A stretch of 64,000 nucleotides of DNA from assembly GCA_036245805.1 (NCBI GenBank), contig BTRK01000004.1:6014001-6078000 (forward strand), in the 5' to 3' direction. The notes below the pieces were generated by a model. The model ran no database searches. It saw only the letters and a list, made by a program, of their open reading frames with translations, and had not been told where the DNA came from. This DNA is from Pristionchus mayeri. Taxonomy: Eukaryota > Nematoda > Chromadorea > Rhabditida > Neodiplogasteridae. The position numbers and the translations under genes were made by a program. Below, piece by piece: positions 1 to 11,529 of the stretch; within the stretch, counting starts at the first letter, position 1, and each line of letters starts with the position of its first letter.

Positions 1-418
1 AACGCTGTCTCCCTAAGAACGCTGGGAAACACGGGCATAATGGCACAACTCGCCAGAATGGTCGCCCAAGGCTACAAATTTCAGAATATGATGCCTGAGT
101 GTAGCATACACTTCAACCGAAATGTTGACCCGAAAAATCGATTTTGACCGCAAAAAATCGATAATTTCAGATTTTGGATTTCGGTATTAAATTGCACATC
201 ATTCGAAAGAGCGTAAACAGTTATGCTAAAGTCTCGATTTTCATAAAATTTCATCAACTAAGGAAAGTAATATACTCGAAATAGTGCTCGTTTCTACCGT
301 TTGTATGTTTTTCTGGTCTGGTTGACTGTGACAGTTTGATTAGTAGGACATGATCCCGGCATATATGGTGCAGTTTTCATTGCTGAATAAGCCTATCACG
401 TTTTTGGTAAAGATTTTC

Positions 419-492
419 AGTGCCGAAGATACCGTACTAACGCCCGACTGTGATCAATTCGAAGCTCAGGTTCGAATCCCGTCGGCGACTAT
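419..492 (+). other. tRNA-like module in left arm of foldback I
   Basis: A perfect pol III B box, GGTTCGAATCC, lies at 469-479, followed by CGTCGGCGAC and preceded by GTGCCGAAG, which could make a weak acceptor pairing. The text between (CTAACGCCCGACTGTGATC) looks like the D-arm to anticodon-arm transition of a long-variable-arm (Ser/Leu type) tRNA. Two of five T-stem pairs are mismatched and the A box is poor, so a functional tRNA is unlikely; a tRNA-derived pseudogene or SINE-like module is the better reading. Confidence 0.5.
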
Positions 493-1381
493 CTTTTGCC
501 GAATTTTTTGCTATCTCGGAAAATGAACAGTGATGATTCGTAGGGGTATGTATATAGCTTAGTTCCATAATATTATCGCAACATTTCGCTGTCTCCGTGA
601 TATATCGGGATACAATAACTAAAAATTCAAAATCTATATTTTTGAGAAGGGAACATTTAGACATACATTTTCAATCAAATTTTGACTAAATATGCACAAT
701 TATACCAATTTCCCTTGAAAAATCAAAAGAAATAAATTTTTCTTCAAAAATCGTATTTTTGTCATCTCGTAACTTCACAATTTTGATTGGTTACATCTCA
801 CCATTTCGAAATCAATATACGCGTTTACTATCCGAAATTTATATTATTTAGACGTATTATTTAGAATTTATATTATTTAGAAATTTATATTATTTAGACG
901 TGAGTACAACTATGGAGAATGAGCCTCAAAAACGTCTTCTATGTTCCGGTTTTAGAAGCCCATGGCTGGTCGACGAGGTCGGAAATCCAAAATTGGTGTT
1001 TATAACTTATTTTTGTGAATGTTCATTTGAGAATGCTAAAATACTGTTAAGAATTCGAAATCTAATAAGAATTCGCAAAATTACGTTTATAAAATACCGA
1101 TTTTGGATTTCCGACCTTGTCGACCAGCCATGTTTGAGCTTCTAAAACCGGAACATAGAAGGCGTTTTTGAAGCCCATTCTACATAGTTTTACTTACATC
1201 TAAGCATAGTATAAATTTCGGATAGTAAACGCGTATATTGATTTCGAAATGGTGAGATGTAACCAATCAAAATTGTGAAGTTGCGAGATGACAAAAATAC
1301 GATGTTCGATTAAAAATTGATTTCTTTTGATTTTTCAAGGGAAATTGGTATAATTGTGCATATTTAGATAGGAAAAAATTT

Positions 1382-1965
1382 GATAGAAAATGTATGTCTA
1401 AATGTTTCCCTTCTCAAAAATATAGATTTTGAATTTTTAGTTATTGTATCCCGATATATCACGGAGACAGCGAAATGTTGAGATAAGAATGTGGAACTAA
1501 GCTATATACATACCCCTACGAATCATCACTGTTCATTTTCCGAGATAGCAAAAAATCCGGCAAAAGATAGTCGCCGACGGGATTCGAACCTGAGCTTCGA
1601 ATTGGTCACAGTCGGGCGTTAGTACGGTATCTTCGGCACTGAAAATCTTTACCAAAAACGTGATAAAAAGTCTAATGAATCGATAGAAAATGTATGTCTA
1701 AATGTTCCCTTCTCAAAAATATAGATTTTGAATTTTTAGTTATTGTATCCCGATATATCACGGAGACAACGAAATGTTGCGATAATATTATGGAACTAAG
1801 CTATATACATACCCCTACGAATCATCATTGTTCATTTTCCGAGATAGCAAAAAATCCGGCAAAAGATAGTCGCCGACGGGATTCGAACCTGAGCTTCGAA
1901 TTGATCACAGTCGGGCGTTAGTACGGTATCTTCGGCACTGAAAATCTTTACCAAAAACGTGATAG
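1382..1965. repeat. ~300-bp tandem duplication in right arm of foldback I
   Basis: The block beginning GATAGAAAATGTATGTC at 1382 restarts 300 bases later at 1682 and runs to about 1965. Each copy carries the reverse-complement tRNA-like module (GGATTCGAACC at 1580-1590 and 1879-1889). The left arm has one copy, so the duplication arose after the foldback formed. The copies differ at scattered positions (GATAAGAATG against GATAATATTATG), so the event is not recent. Confidence 0.8.
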
Positions 1966-2349
1966 GCTTATTCAGCAATAAAAACTGCACCATATATGTC
2001 GGGATCATGTCCTAGTAATCAAAATGTCACACCCAACCAGACCAGAAAAACATGCAAACAGTAGAAACGTGCACTATTTCGAGTATATTACTTTCCTTAG
2101 TTGATGAAATTTTATGAAAATCGAGACTTTAGCATAACTGTTTACGCTCTTTCGAATGATGTGCAATTTAATACCGAAATCCAAAATCTGAAATTATCGA
2201 TTTTTTGCGGTCAAAATCGATTTTTCGGGTCAACATTTCGGTTGAAGTGTATGCTACACCCAGGCATCATATTCTGAAATTTGTAGCCTTGGGCGACCAT
2301 TCTGGCGAGTTGTGCCATACCCTACTGCGTTCTTAGGGAGACCGTGTTT

Positions 2350-4096
2350 TAAAATGAAACGACGAGGGTAGGTAACACCGTGAGGGGTAAATATGGCAAC
2401 GCATTAAAGCAGGCAGATGTGTTATGGAAAACGCGTCGAGATTAGGCCATTAGCTAAAGAAATGACACGATTATTTGATGAGGGTGGAGGGAGTTACGTG
2501 AGAAATTGAAAATGGAATTGGATGGAGCATGAGTAAAATAGCCGACAAGTACCTATGCCTCTGGCGAGTGCAACGAATTGTGTCAATTTTCGGATTTCGT
2601 GAAAAGTAATCAGGTATAACCGGTTTATGCAGTATTTCTGAGCCCATCCCCCCCCCCTTCTCCCCGCCTACACCTTACTGAAGTATCAATGTGATTTCAC
2701 CGGCGAAAAGCATTGCCCACGTAGTTTGCTTAGGAATTCCGGACATCGAGGAGAGGTAAATGAAGGGGGTTTGGTGGCTGGAATACTGATTATTGTGGAC
2801 GCAACGCAGTCTTCTTTGGAAAGAATGAAAAGATTATTTTGCCGATCCCGGACCGTGAGGACCGTGAGGATGATTAGACACGTTTCGAATATTTAGATTC
2901 AAAGTTGCATTCAAAAGACTAAAGTAATGCCACTTTTCCATTCAGTAAGTAAGTGATTTAAAATATAGAGGATAGGATTCTGGTCTGCAAAAAAGATATG
3001 GCTTAGAAAACAAACAAATCTTTAAGGCTTCAGTGATGCAAACGAAATCACGATAACGAAGAGGAAAAATAAGTGGTTGAGTTGAAATAATTATTATTTC
3101 GTTTAGTTGCCCAAAACGTTTCAACTTTAGAATGAATGGGGGAGGGCTTCCTGGTCACAAATGGGGGGGACAAAACCTAAACGGATAAAACTCAAAAGAT
3201 CGCATATTTAAAGGATCTAAAGAGGGTCTGTAGGGCATACTGGTAACAATACAACAGCTCTCCAGCGAGATGTGATCTTTTGAGCTGTTGTCCTTTTAGA
3301 TTTTGTCCGCCCCCCACAGATGGTTCTCGCTCGCATTTCGATGAAGAAAGTGAGCAGAGGCTCGAATTTGGAGAATTCAACTTCATAACTGAGCAGCTGA
3401 ATTGGACTGCTGCGGAAATCGTATAATACATTCATTTGTAAATGAAATTTTGCAGTTTTCCGGCTGAAAAAGTGGGTTCGGCTTGATTGAATTTTCTCAA
3501 GCAGTGCATGTTGTAATAGGAAATCAGAAATCTTGAAAAATAGGATGATGTATGAACGACTAGCCCACGTATGTACATAACTATTTCGGGGTGAAATTGT
3601 CAATTGGCTACGATCTAAATTGATTTTCCTGGAAATGTAATGACGTCGCTACTTGTGGAAGGCATGGGAGCTGTTAGCATGTTGAACAATCGTGTTTGTC
3701 TAGATTTGATGGTTTTTTGGCCTAAACCTCGTAGCGTCACCTGTCTTCTCCGTCGTTTTAGGAGTTTGTTGTAATGTTTATTTTTTTATGGAAAACATTT
3801 TGAATGTCGCGAGAGACATTGTGCATCGTGAAATCATGCACATCAAAATATACCTTATTCTTCGGAATTATCATTCTAGATTTATGTGGACCTATTGTAT
3901 AGTTACTAGCTTCAGTGTAGCCGGATACGGTCGAAGAATTGGCACGATTTGTAGCCAGCTACAAATATGACATAAATCTCGGCGCAATCAAAGGAATAAC
4001 GAATATAACTAAGCTATTTTGGAAATAGTGTATTTTGCTTATTTTCGTTCGCTAGTTAAATTACTTACTTTACGAGTGTATGCCTGTAGTTGTCTG
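2350..4096. other. Intergenic; paralogous non-coding block 2412-3605
   Basis: No convincing exon is seen. The stretch from GCAGATGTGTTATGG (2412) to about 3605 resembles, in the same order and orientation, pieces of 17649-19470 (GCAGATTTGTTATGG; later GGTTTCAGTGATG, AAATCACGATA, TTTTCCGGC, GACTATTTCG). It looks like an old segmental duplication of receptor flanking DNA. The short open frames on the minus strand at 2942-3603 do not keep their frame between the two copies. Confidence 0.5.
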
Positions 4097-5325
4097 TCAG
4101 TACGAAAAGAAGGGTTGAGTGCGCAGTAGTGCAATATTAGGATACACCATAAAACCACGTTGGTTCCTTAATACACGTAAATTGTAACATTTTATACGCG
4201 AGTCGAGAACGTTAAATCCGACAGAAACGATGTAAATTACAGCTGGAACTCCAACGAGCGATGTAGGAAAGGTGGCCTGACACATGCTGTATATTAAATA
4301 AGCAGCCACAATGGCTAAACTAATACGATCAGCTTTTGTGTGAGTTTCTTCTGAATTTGCTTTGTGCGATCGCTGGTTGTGTGGGTCTGAAAAACAAGTA
4401 ATCTCAGTGGTCTTCTGAAATGTACTCGCATGTTGACGAAGCGCTCGAAAAGTGTAACCAAGGAAAAGAACCGTTGCTGTGACTGACTGAAAACAAAACA
4501 TTACAGGTTAGAAAAAAATTAGCAAAAAATGCGCATAGGTTACACATTTTTTCGTGAATAATGCCCCCAATTTATGGCCAAGCTAACCGAAATTGCTATT
4601 GCGGGCGCGAAAATTGAGGCATGATCGAAGTGATATACGACGATGGTCGTGTTTTGCTCGATAGCCCAAGCGAGATTGTCATTAATCTGGCAAATATATT
4701 GAATAGTGTTTTAGTATTGAATGATTTTTCAGCTCTCTTCACGGGTTTGCGAAATTTCAATTTCCGAATAGGGCCGGATGAAGGAGAGAGCTGCGGCCGG
4801 CATCGACAGCACCACCATATTTGCAGCCCGAACAGCAATAACACGAACACGCGTTCCTATCGATACCTTAATCATTGACCTCCTACTTTCTTCAAAATAG
4901 TATAATGGTTCATTTTATTTCAGTATGTAAACACATAGTTGTGTATGATAGTATCACGAACGATAGATCCGGCAGGGCGGTGTATGGAAACAGCTGCCTC
5001 GTAGCGATAGTGGAAGCAATTATTAATCGATGATGATATGTTTCCCAAGGTGAATATCATCAGCACCTTAATATTGCCCAAAGTAGATCCATGGATGCAA
5101 AAGTGTGCTTTGCATGGCTATTTGTAGAAATGATTGCGGTTGGACATTTGTATTTGTACTTGTTAAAAAAACTGAGCTTTTCAATGAAAGCGTGATTACC
5201 AGAAACCAATGCGGATGCAATCCACGTTCGCATGCGAAACCGAAACAGAGAGTGCCTGGTAAGGGGAAGAGCGGAACTGGGACGAGAAGAAAAGTGACTG
5301 TCACATCGAAAGCCACCAGGCAAAC
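4097..5325 (-). pseudogene. Srh/Sri-like chemoreceptor A, exons 2 to ~6
   Basis: These are the downstream exons of the receptor whose exon 1 lies at 16884-17048. Exon 2 (5325-5200) encodes a TM3-type segment with FDVTVTFLLVPVPLFPLPG, the D ... P ... P pattern of Srh/Sri receptors; its phase 0 start fits the exon 1 donor. Exon 3 (5066 to ~4936) gives a TM4 segment with NNCFHYRYE. Exon 4 (4866-4743) and exon 5 (from 4686, VVYHFDHASIF) follow. The last exon (~4485-4150) carries SVTATVLFLGYTFRALRQ and, in a different frame, SDRTKQIQKKLTQKL, which is the conserved T-K-Q-Q ... L segment before TM6. Phase conflicts after exon 4 and before the last segment suggest decay. 7TM chemosensory receptors of this type sit in ciliated sensory neuron membranes; that role is family knowledge. 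Confidence 0.65.
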
Positions 5326-6285
5326 CTCAATTTCATGATACGAGAAATGCCAACGTAACAGATATATGAGTGACTATTATTATTATTATTAAGAGGCCGT
5401 ACAGCGAAAAATAAAGTGCTGATTTTAAGATATCCCTAGGGGTAACTTTTCACGTAGAGTCCGAAAATCGACTTAGAATCCGTATCTCAAACGCCCGATT
5501 TTGCGCGGTGCACCAAATTTGGGTGGTCGGTTTTTGAAACTTTTAAACGGCAGTTTCAAAACCCCATACATATTTAAATTCTCACATATTTCGACGAGAT
5601 AAGCATTTTTACTGTTGGAAGTAAAAGGCTAGCTTGTCTCTGAAAAAAATCAAACCCATTTAAATTTTCAAATTTGACACCCTGAAAATTTTTCCAAAAG
5701 GCGTGTATTTTTAATTATGTTCATTGAATTTCCCATGAAAAGTTACCCCAGGAGCCAAATTTTCGATTTAATATGCATGATGAATTGTATTTATTCTCTG
5801 CGCTGAAGATGCAAGAATGCCGAATTTTTGAACATAAATCGATTTTCTGAAACACCACGATGAACTACGAACGGTTCTATGTTGTTTATGACTAGTCTGC
5901 ACCCGAGGAATTTTAAAATGATCTAAAACTCGAGGCTTGACAAATTTCTGAAAAATCGGTTTTCAGCACCTCGATTGGTCCCATATTTGGGCATGTCTAA
6001 CTATCCACTTTCGACGTTAATCTAACACCTCTCAGGCTAACTGTGTAGTACATACCAACTTTAGTAGGAAACATATATTTGACGTCCGCCATCCTAAACG
6101 GTTCTCGTGGATGCAAAATTTTAATTTTAAGTGAAATACGATACGTTTTCAATGAAAATCAGTCACCTTTGTACATTTTATCACTTATCTTATATCAGAA
6201 AAACTAATTCAAAAAACATATTTTGCCTATATAAAAAAATCACTTATTTTTTGGTGGCGGAAAACATCGATTTTGGTATATAAGT

Positions 6286-6596
6286 TGTTGTGTAGCTGGC
6301 CTGTCCCAACTCCAAGAGCATAAAGGGAGAAGCTTTATCTAAGCAAGAGAGAAAACACGAGCACAGCTCTACAACTCCAAACGAGACAAGACTGAATAGA
6401 ATCGAAGGGAAGAGGGTACGAGGCAATCAATAACAGTCGAGGGAGAGAGGACGGAGGGGTCAGTGATCTACCCGCCGTGTGAATAGGGAGAGAAGGGAAG
6501 CGAGGCAATCAACTGCACTCGAGGGAGAGAGGGGAGAGGGAGTAAACAACTTGTGGTAATTGGCTAAGCAGTACAAGGCAGGGCCTTTACATAACA
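6286..6596 (-). repeat. 3' LTR (for the minus-strand element)
   Basis: A 311-bp repeat matching 9304-9614 with no difference noticed. It is preceded in transcription sense by a purine run at about 6612-6597 that would prime plus-strand synthesis. Confidence 0.92.
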
Positions 6597-6688
6597 CCTC
6601 CCTCCAAGATTCAAACTGAGGGTGAATCTGATATAATAGTCAATTACAACGAGGCAATAATCAATGGGTCACGGTCGATGAACTTTGG

Positions 6689-8973
6689 TCAGAGGGACTC
6701 ATTCTGAGTGTCGTACTGTCGTTCTCCACTACTTCTGTGGGCTCGTTCTCTCTTCGACATTGCACGGCGAGACTCGACGAACTCGTGTAGACGCCCTCGA
6801 TGATGCACGCTCGAACGCGATGCAGATGCACTTGCACTTGAACTCGATGACGTTGCCGTTGCGCTCGAACTCGATGACGTTGCCGTTGTGAGTGTACATG
6901 ACGTATCACGGTCGTTACCCTCATCATCTATCACGGATTTATTTCCGTTCAATAGGAACATTCGTGATTCACTCCTTACACGATTCCATTCACAAGACTT
7001 TGTCAGATCTTTACTACGTGCCGCATCCTGGCAGTTCGTTACTTTTGATTCTGACAATGTCAACTTTTCAGGCGGAACCTTGTCGTGGAAGGCCGTTCTA
7101 TCATCGATAGAATTCTCGAGAGACATATCATTAGCCCCAGGATCGCCACTGAAGGCATCCTTCTGACAATCAGAATTCAATGAACTTTCACCGTTCGCGC
7201 ATGATCCGGGCTTACGTAGTCTCCTCAGTGATCCCTCTTTTAGGTCAATCACTGGTTCATCGAGCGACCCCTCACTGTGGTCAGTCGCTGTATTCTCGGG
7301 CAGTCCCTCCTGTAGGTCAACTGCAGATTCCTCTAGTGATCCCTCTACTAGGTCAATCACTAGTTCCTCAGGTGACCCCTTCTCTTGGTCAGTCACTCTG
7401 TTCTCGGGCAGTCCCTCCTCTAGGTCAACTGCAGATTCCTCTAGTGATCCCTCTACTAGGTCAATCACTAGTTCCTCAGATGACCCCTTCTCTTGGTCAG
7501 TCACTCTGTTCTCGGGCGACCCCTCCTTCAGGTCAGTCGCTTTGTACATGAGTGGTCCCGCACTGCGGTCAACCAAACTCATGCTCCTCGGTTCAACTTC
7601 ACACCCTTTCACCGATCTGGGAATCAGCTGAAAAAATTTGCTGAAGTTGTCCTTCCCGAGGATATTCAACTTCGATTTGCTGATGAACACTCTGCTTTTT
7701 ATCGTCACTCCATTCCATCCGATATCTAGCTGGCATAATCCCGTCAACTTCAGACTCGACGCATTAGCACACATCGCATTTTCCTTGGTCCGTACACGTA
7801 GTGGCCTTCCTGCCTCTATCCAAGATTCCTCCGAAATGATGGTCAAATCAGATCCCGTATCTGCGATCATTGTGACAACCTTCCCGTTGATTCTCATTTC
7901 GATGTCAAACGACGAATCCCTCGGTGCATTCCCGTTCACAATTGCAAGGGCCTTGTTCTCACGGCTTGGCTCCTCATTGTCGTCTTCTTTCTCATTCGGA
8001 CATTTGCATGCATGATGACCAATCTGATTGCAGTTGAAACACACGGAATCCTTGTTAGGGCATTCAGATCGCCTGTGCAGCCGATCACATCCGGCACATC
8101 GCTGTTTCTGATTTGTTTCACTCCCACTTGGTCTTTGATCTCTGTATCGACCGTGGTTTCTCACTGCATTCACGTGCGTACTGTTCTGGTTTGCAACCAA
8201 TTGCGCATCCCCGTACACTTCCTTGTACGTATCCACCACTCCAAGAATTGACTGAATCGTCGGCTTCTCTTCAGATCTGATTTGATTCATCACGTGGAAC
8301 ATCGTAGCAACGTGTCTGGGAAGATCAATACCAGCCAGCATCACAATTGCCTTGAACTGCTCCAGAGGCATATCCTTGATATTTGCCTCTTCCACTACTC
8401 TGTTTACGATCGATGAAAACGCCTTGATATCATCACACTTCAGCTTAGACATCTTGAGACCGAATACATCTAGTCTCTTCTCAAACACAGACGATATCCA
8501 GCTCTTCTCAAACACAGTCTGATGTGATCTGTGAACTGCTTGTATACTCTGTCATCCACGTGCCGAAGCAGTAACCTTCCCTTATCATCATCAGCCATTT
8601 CTGCCAGGTCATTCTCAAATATCTCTCTGTGACGGTTAATCCACGTGTCAAACGTCACCCCATCCTCTGGGTTATACGAGAAATTTCTGATCTGCTTCTC
8701 GAGAAAATCGATGCTCGGTCCTCTGTGTCTGGTTCCATTCGACAACTCCGACGTCGCGTCGGATCTCTCCGGTCTCTCATTCAGCAGCATCTGAATGGCC
8801 TCATTCTGTTTCTCCATTTGCTCTTTCTGGGTTTCCATTTGCTCTTTCTGGGTCTCCATCTGTGCTCTCAACAGTTCATTCTGTTCTTTCTGTGCCGCGA
8901 GCATCTGAGCGATCATTTGCATCGCATCTCCATTTGCATCTCTGCCGGTCCCACTCGCTCCACCTCCAGTCAT
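6689..8973 (-). CDS. Gag-protease polyprotein with internal frame break
   Basis: Translation starts at 8973 (MTGGGASG), followed by a Q/E-rich coiled-coil with repeated METQKEQ and a Gag-like helical part (FDTWINRHREIF). This frame ends near 8470; the remaining ~600 residues are open in another frame from 8515 to 6689. That part has two zinc knuckles, CAGCDRLHRRSEC and CFNCNQIGHHACKC (C-x2-C-x4-H-x4-C), then a retropepsin with the active-site ADTGSDLTIIS. Beyond it lies an acidic tail of 36-residue repeats and a Ser/Arg-rich end. There is no RT. The break lies next to CTGTGTTTGAGAAGAG repeated 27 bp apart, so it could be a lesion or a -1 frameshift site; 27 bp alone does not change frame. The family is Ty3-like by domain order; that assignment is tentative. 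Confidence 0.85.
7215..7545. repeat. 108-bp in-frame minisatellite within Gag-protease tail
   Basis: CTGCAGATTCCTCTAGTG recurs at 7321 and 7429, a 108-bp (36-codon) period, with partial copies on both sides. Encoded units alternate short acidic motifs such as VIDLVEGS and VTDQEKGS. The unit length is a multiple of three, so copy-number change keeps the frame. Confidence 0.85.
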
Positions 8974-9303
8974 CCTTGTGACACGTGTACTATATATCGA
9001 GTGAGTACAGCCTCGAAACGGTTCACTACGACTAGTGAAACCTCACTGCTTCCGAGCTCACTTTCTGCCACGCACTCAGAAGGGCAGAAAGAAAATCGAG
9101 CAGCGCCTCCGGCCGACCTCGACAAATCACTGTTTTCAAGCTCGCTTTCTGCCACGCACTCAGAAGGGCAGAAAGGTTGCACAATGCAAGTCACTCGCAC
9201 TCAGAAGAGTGACTTGACGGACGCACTTAGAAGTCCGATTTAACCACGACAAGAACAGCGAAACAGGGAACAGGCACGCCTAATCGTGAGTACTGAACGC
9301 CAA

Positions 9304-9614
9304 TGTTGTGTAGCTGGCCTGTCCCAACTCCAAGAGCATAAAGGGAGAAGCTTTATCTAAGCAAGAGAGAAAACACGAGCACAGCTCTACAACTCCAAAC
9401 GAGACAAGACTGAATAGAATCGAAGGGAAGAGGGTACGAGGCAATCAATAACAGTCGAGGGAGAGAGGACGGAGGGGTCAGTGATCTACCCGCCGTGTGA
9501 ATAGGGAGAGAAGGGAAGCGAGGCAATCAACTGCACTCGAGGGAGAGAGGGGAGAGGGAGTAAACAACTTGTGGTAATTGGCTAAGCAGTACAAGGCAGG
9601 GCCTTTACATAACA
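9304..9614 (-). repeat. 5' LTR (for the minus-strand element)
   Basis: A 311-bp copy of 6286-6596. The adjoining interior on the minus strand begins TTGGCGTTCAGTACTC, the likely tRNA primer-binding site. Confidence 0.92.
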
Positions 9615-10166
9615 TAAGTAAAATATGTATTTTGAATTACTTTTTCACTTTTCCTGATATCAGACAGGTCCTAAAATGCACAAAGCTGACTGATTTTTAT
9701 TGAAAACGTATCGTATTTCACTTAAAAATATAATTTTGCATCCACGAGATAGCAAGTTCAAGCAAAAATATTTCCGAAACCGTGGAGGATGGCAGACGTC
9801 AAATATATCTTTCCTACTAAAGTTGGTATGTACTACACAGTTAGCCTGAGAGGTGTTAGATTAACGTCGAAAGTGGATAGTTAGACATGCCCAAATATGG
9901 GACCAATCGAGGTGCTGAAAACCGATTTTTCAGAAATTTGTCAAGCCTCGAGTTTTAGATCATTTTTAAATTCCTCGGGTGCAGACTAGTCATAAACAAC
10001 ATAGAACCGTTCGTAGTTCATCGTGGTGTTTCAGAAAAATCGATTTATGTTCAAAAATTCGGCATTCTTGCATCTTCAGCGCAGAGAATAAATATAATTC
10101 ATCATGCATATTAAATCGAAAATTTGGCTCCTGGGGTAACTTTTCATGGGAAATTCAATGAACATA

Positions 10167-11397
10167 TTGGTGTGTCCGGAAAGTTCGTATAATGCTTCGG
10201 AAAAAAGTCAGTTCGCGATCAAATGCAGTGATTGCGCAATCTGTTTGTCAACAATGTATTGCATCATTCTGACGTTGAGTAGTGAGAGGATTTAATCAGT
10301 CTCCTAGTTGCCACATTGATTCTTGTGATGGACTCCCATCTCTACCTCCGAGCAGTTTTACTTCATTACTACCGTCTTGGCCGATCCGTGAAGGAGGCCC
10401 ACTCTGCCCTGGCCCAGTCGGAAGGAGCTGACGCCCCCTCCATACCCTTCTGTTATAAGTGAAAGGGGAGTCCCGCTTCAAGAAAGGGGAGTTTGGTCTC
10501 GATGATCAACCCCGCTCCTCGATCAGCCTCTCGTTCTCCGCACACTGAAGCGCAAGCCCATGGCCAGTGTGCGTGAGTTATAGAAGGATACTGGTACTCC
10601 CAGATCAACGGTGTCCCATATCCTCCATCGATCTGGGAAGAAGCCGAAACTCCCACAACTGATTCCTCATGACCTCTCCCCCGAACAGCTGAAAAATCGT
10701 GTTCAAGTCTGTCGGGAATTACTCCATCGTAGATCCAATCTTCGATGGGTCAATTCCATCATCGCTACAGATGAGAAGTGGATCACGTACGATAACCCTG
10801 TGAGGAGACTGCAATGGGTGGATGCAGATGAGAAGCCCATCCCTGTCCCGAAGAAGGAAGAGCACGGAAAGAAGGAACTCATCTGCTTCTTCTTCTCAGT
10901 GCTCGGTCCCATCTACTGGGAGATCCTTGCCCCTGGCACCAGCATCAATGCCGACCTCTTCTCTGAACAACTGGATGATGTCGCGATCAGAGTCCCTCCC
11001 AGACTCCTGAACCAGGGCAAAATTCTTCTTCTGATGGACAATACTCGCCCACATCGAGCGAAGATCACCCAGAAGAAAATGGACGAGCTGAAGATCGAGA
11101 GGATTCCCCATCCACCGTATTCCCCGGATCTCTCCCCATGCGACTACCACTGCTTCAGCTCTCTCTCTGACTTCTGCAAAGGAAAGAAGTTCAAGAATCG
11201 AGATGAAGTTGTGAGGGCTTTCGTGAACTGGGCGGTCTCGAAGAAACCCGCATTCTGGAAGAGAGGAATCGAGACCCTGCCCAATCGCTGGAGGGAGGTA
11301 GTGAGAAAGAAGGGGGCATACATTGGTCACTGAGAATTGTAAAGCATTGAATAAAAAATAAAAACAAAAAATTATACGAACTTTCCGGACACCCCAA
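10167..11397 (+). mobile_element. mariner-family transposon, copy 1
   Basis: The element is 1231 bp, flanked by TA (10165-10166 and 11398-11399), with inverted ends TTGG(T/G)GTGTCCGGAAAGTTCG. It lies in the right arm of foldback II. It is closely related to the copy at 27286-28530. Confidence 0.95.
10329..11333 (+). pseudogene. mariner transposase, inactivated copy 1
   Basis: The start is MDSHLYLRA at 10329, but the frame stops at a TGA near 10459 (FCYK then stop) and is disturbed by small deletions up to about 10610. From 10611 to 11333 it is open. Catalytic residues of a DD34D mariner are visible: IIATDEKW, LLMDNTRPH and YSPDLSPCDYH. The C-terminus matches copy 2 (REVVRKKGAYIGH). The N-terminal helix-turn-helix region is what is lost, so it is dead. 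Confidence 0.92.
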
Positions 11398-11529
11398 TAG
11401 TTAAAAAAACAAGCCTTTTGGAAAAATTTTCAGGGTGTCAAAATTGAAAATTTAAATGGGTATGATTTTTTCAGAGACAAGCTAGCCTTTTACTTCCAAC
11501 AGTAAAAATGCTTATCTCGTCGAAATATG

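Larger units (their letters stand above)
1..2349. repeat. Foldback element I, long imperfect inverted repeat
   Basis: The first ~900 bases return as a reverse complement from about 1170 to 2349, e.g. the GTCTCCCTAAGAACGC end at the left edge and GCGTTCTTAGGGAGAC near 2330. The central 900-1200 segment is itself palindromic around a short AT-rich loop (CCATGGCTGGTCGACGAGG near 958 against CCTTGTCGACCAGCCATG near 1117). No protein that could mobilise it is visible; open frames across it are conceptual only. The element may start just before the window. Each arm holds a tRNA-like module, and the right arm holds an extra 300-bp tandem copy. Confidence 0.85.
6286..9614 (-). mobile_element. Young non-autonomous LTR retrotransposon (Gag-protease only)
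   Basis: Two direct repeats of 311 bp (6286-6596 and 9304-9614) appear identical by eye, begin TGTTGTGTAGC and end TACATAACA, and are flanked by the 5-bp target duplication TAAGT (6281-6285 and 9615-9619). Read on the minus strand, the base after the 5' LTR starts TTGGCGTTCAG, a plausible primer-binding site, and GGAGGGAGG just before the 3' LTR is a polypurine tract. The interior codes only for Gag and an aspartic protease; no reverse transcriptase, RNase H or integrase is present, so it must be moved in trans. It is inserted at the centre of foldback II. Confidence 0.93.

Noticed and set aside
419..492. Functional tRNA gene
   Set aside because: The B box is perfect, but acceptor and T stems are mismatched and no clean anticodon arm folds by eye.
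1694..1921. 75-codon frame repeated in both arms of foldback I
   Set aside because: It reads straight through the tRNA-like module in both arms; duplication of the DNA explains the shared peptide.
7180..7551. Repetitive proline/leucine/glutamine frame on the plus strand
   Set aside because: It is the shadow of the 36-residue repeat in the minus-strand Gag-protease frame.
10329..11333. Functional mariner transposase
   Set aside because: Both copies in the window have stops or frameshifts, so no active enzyme is encoded here.
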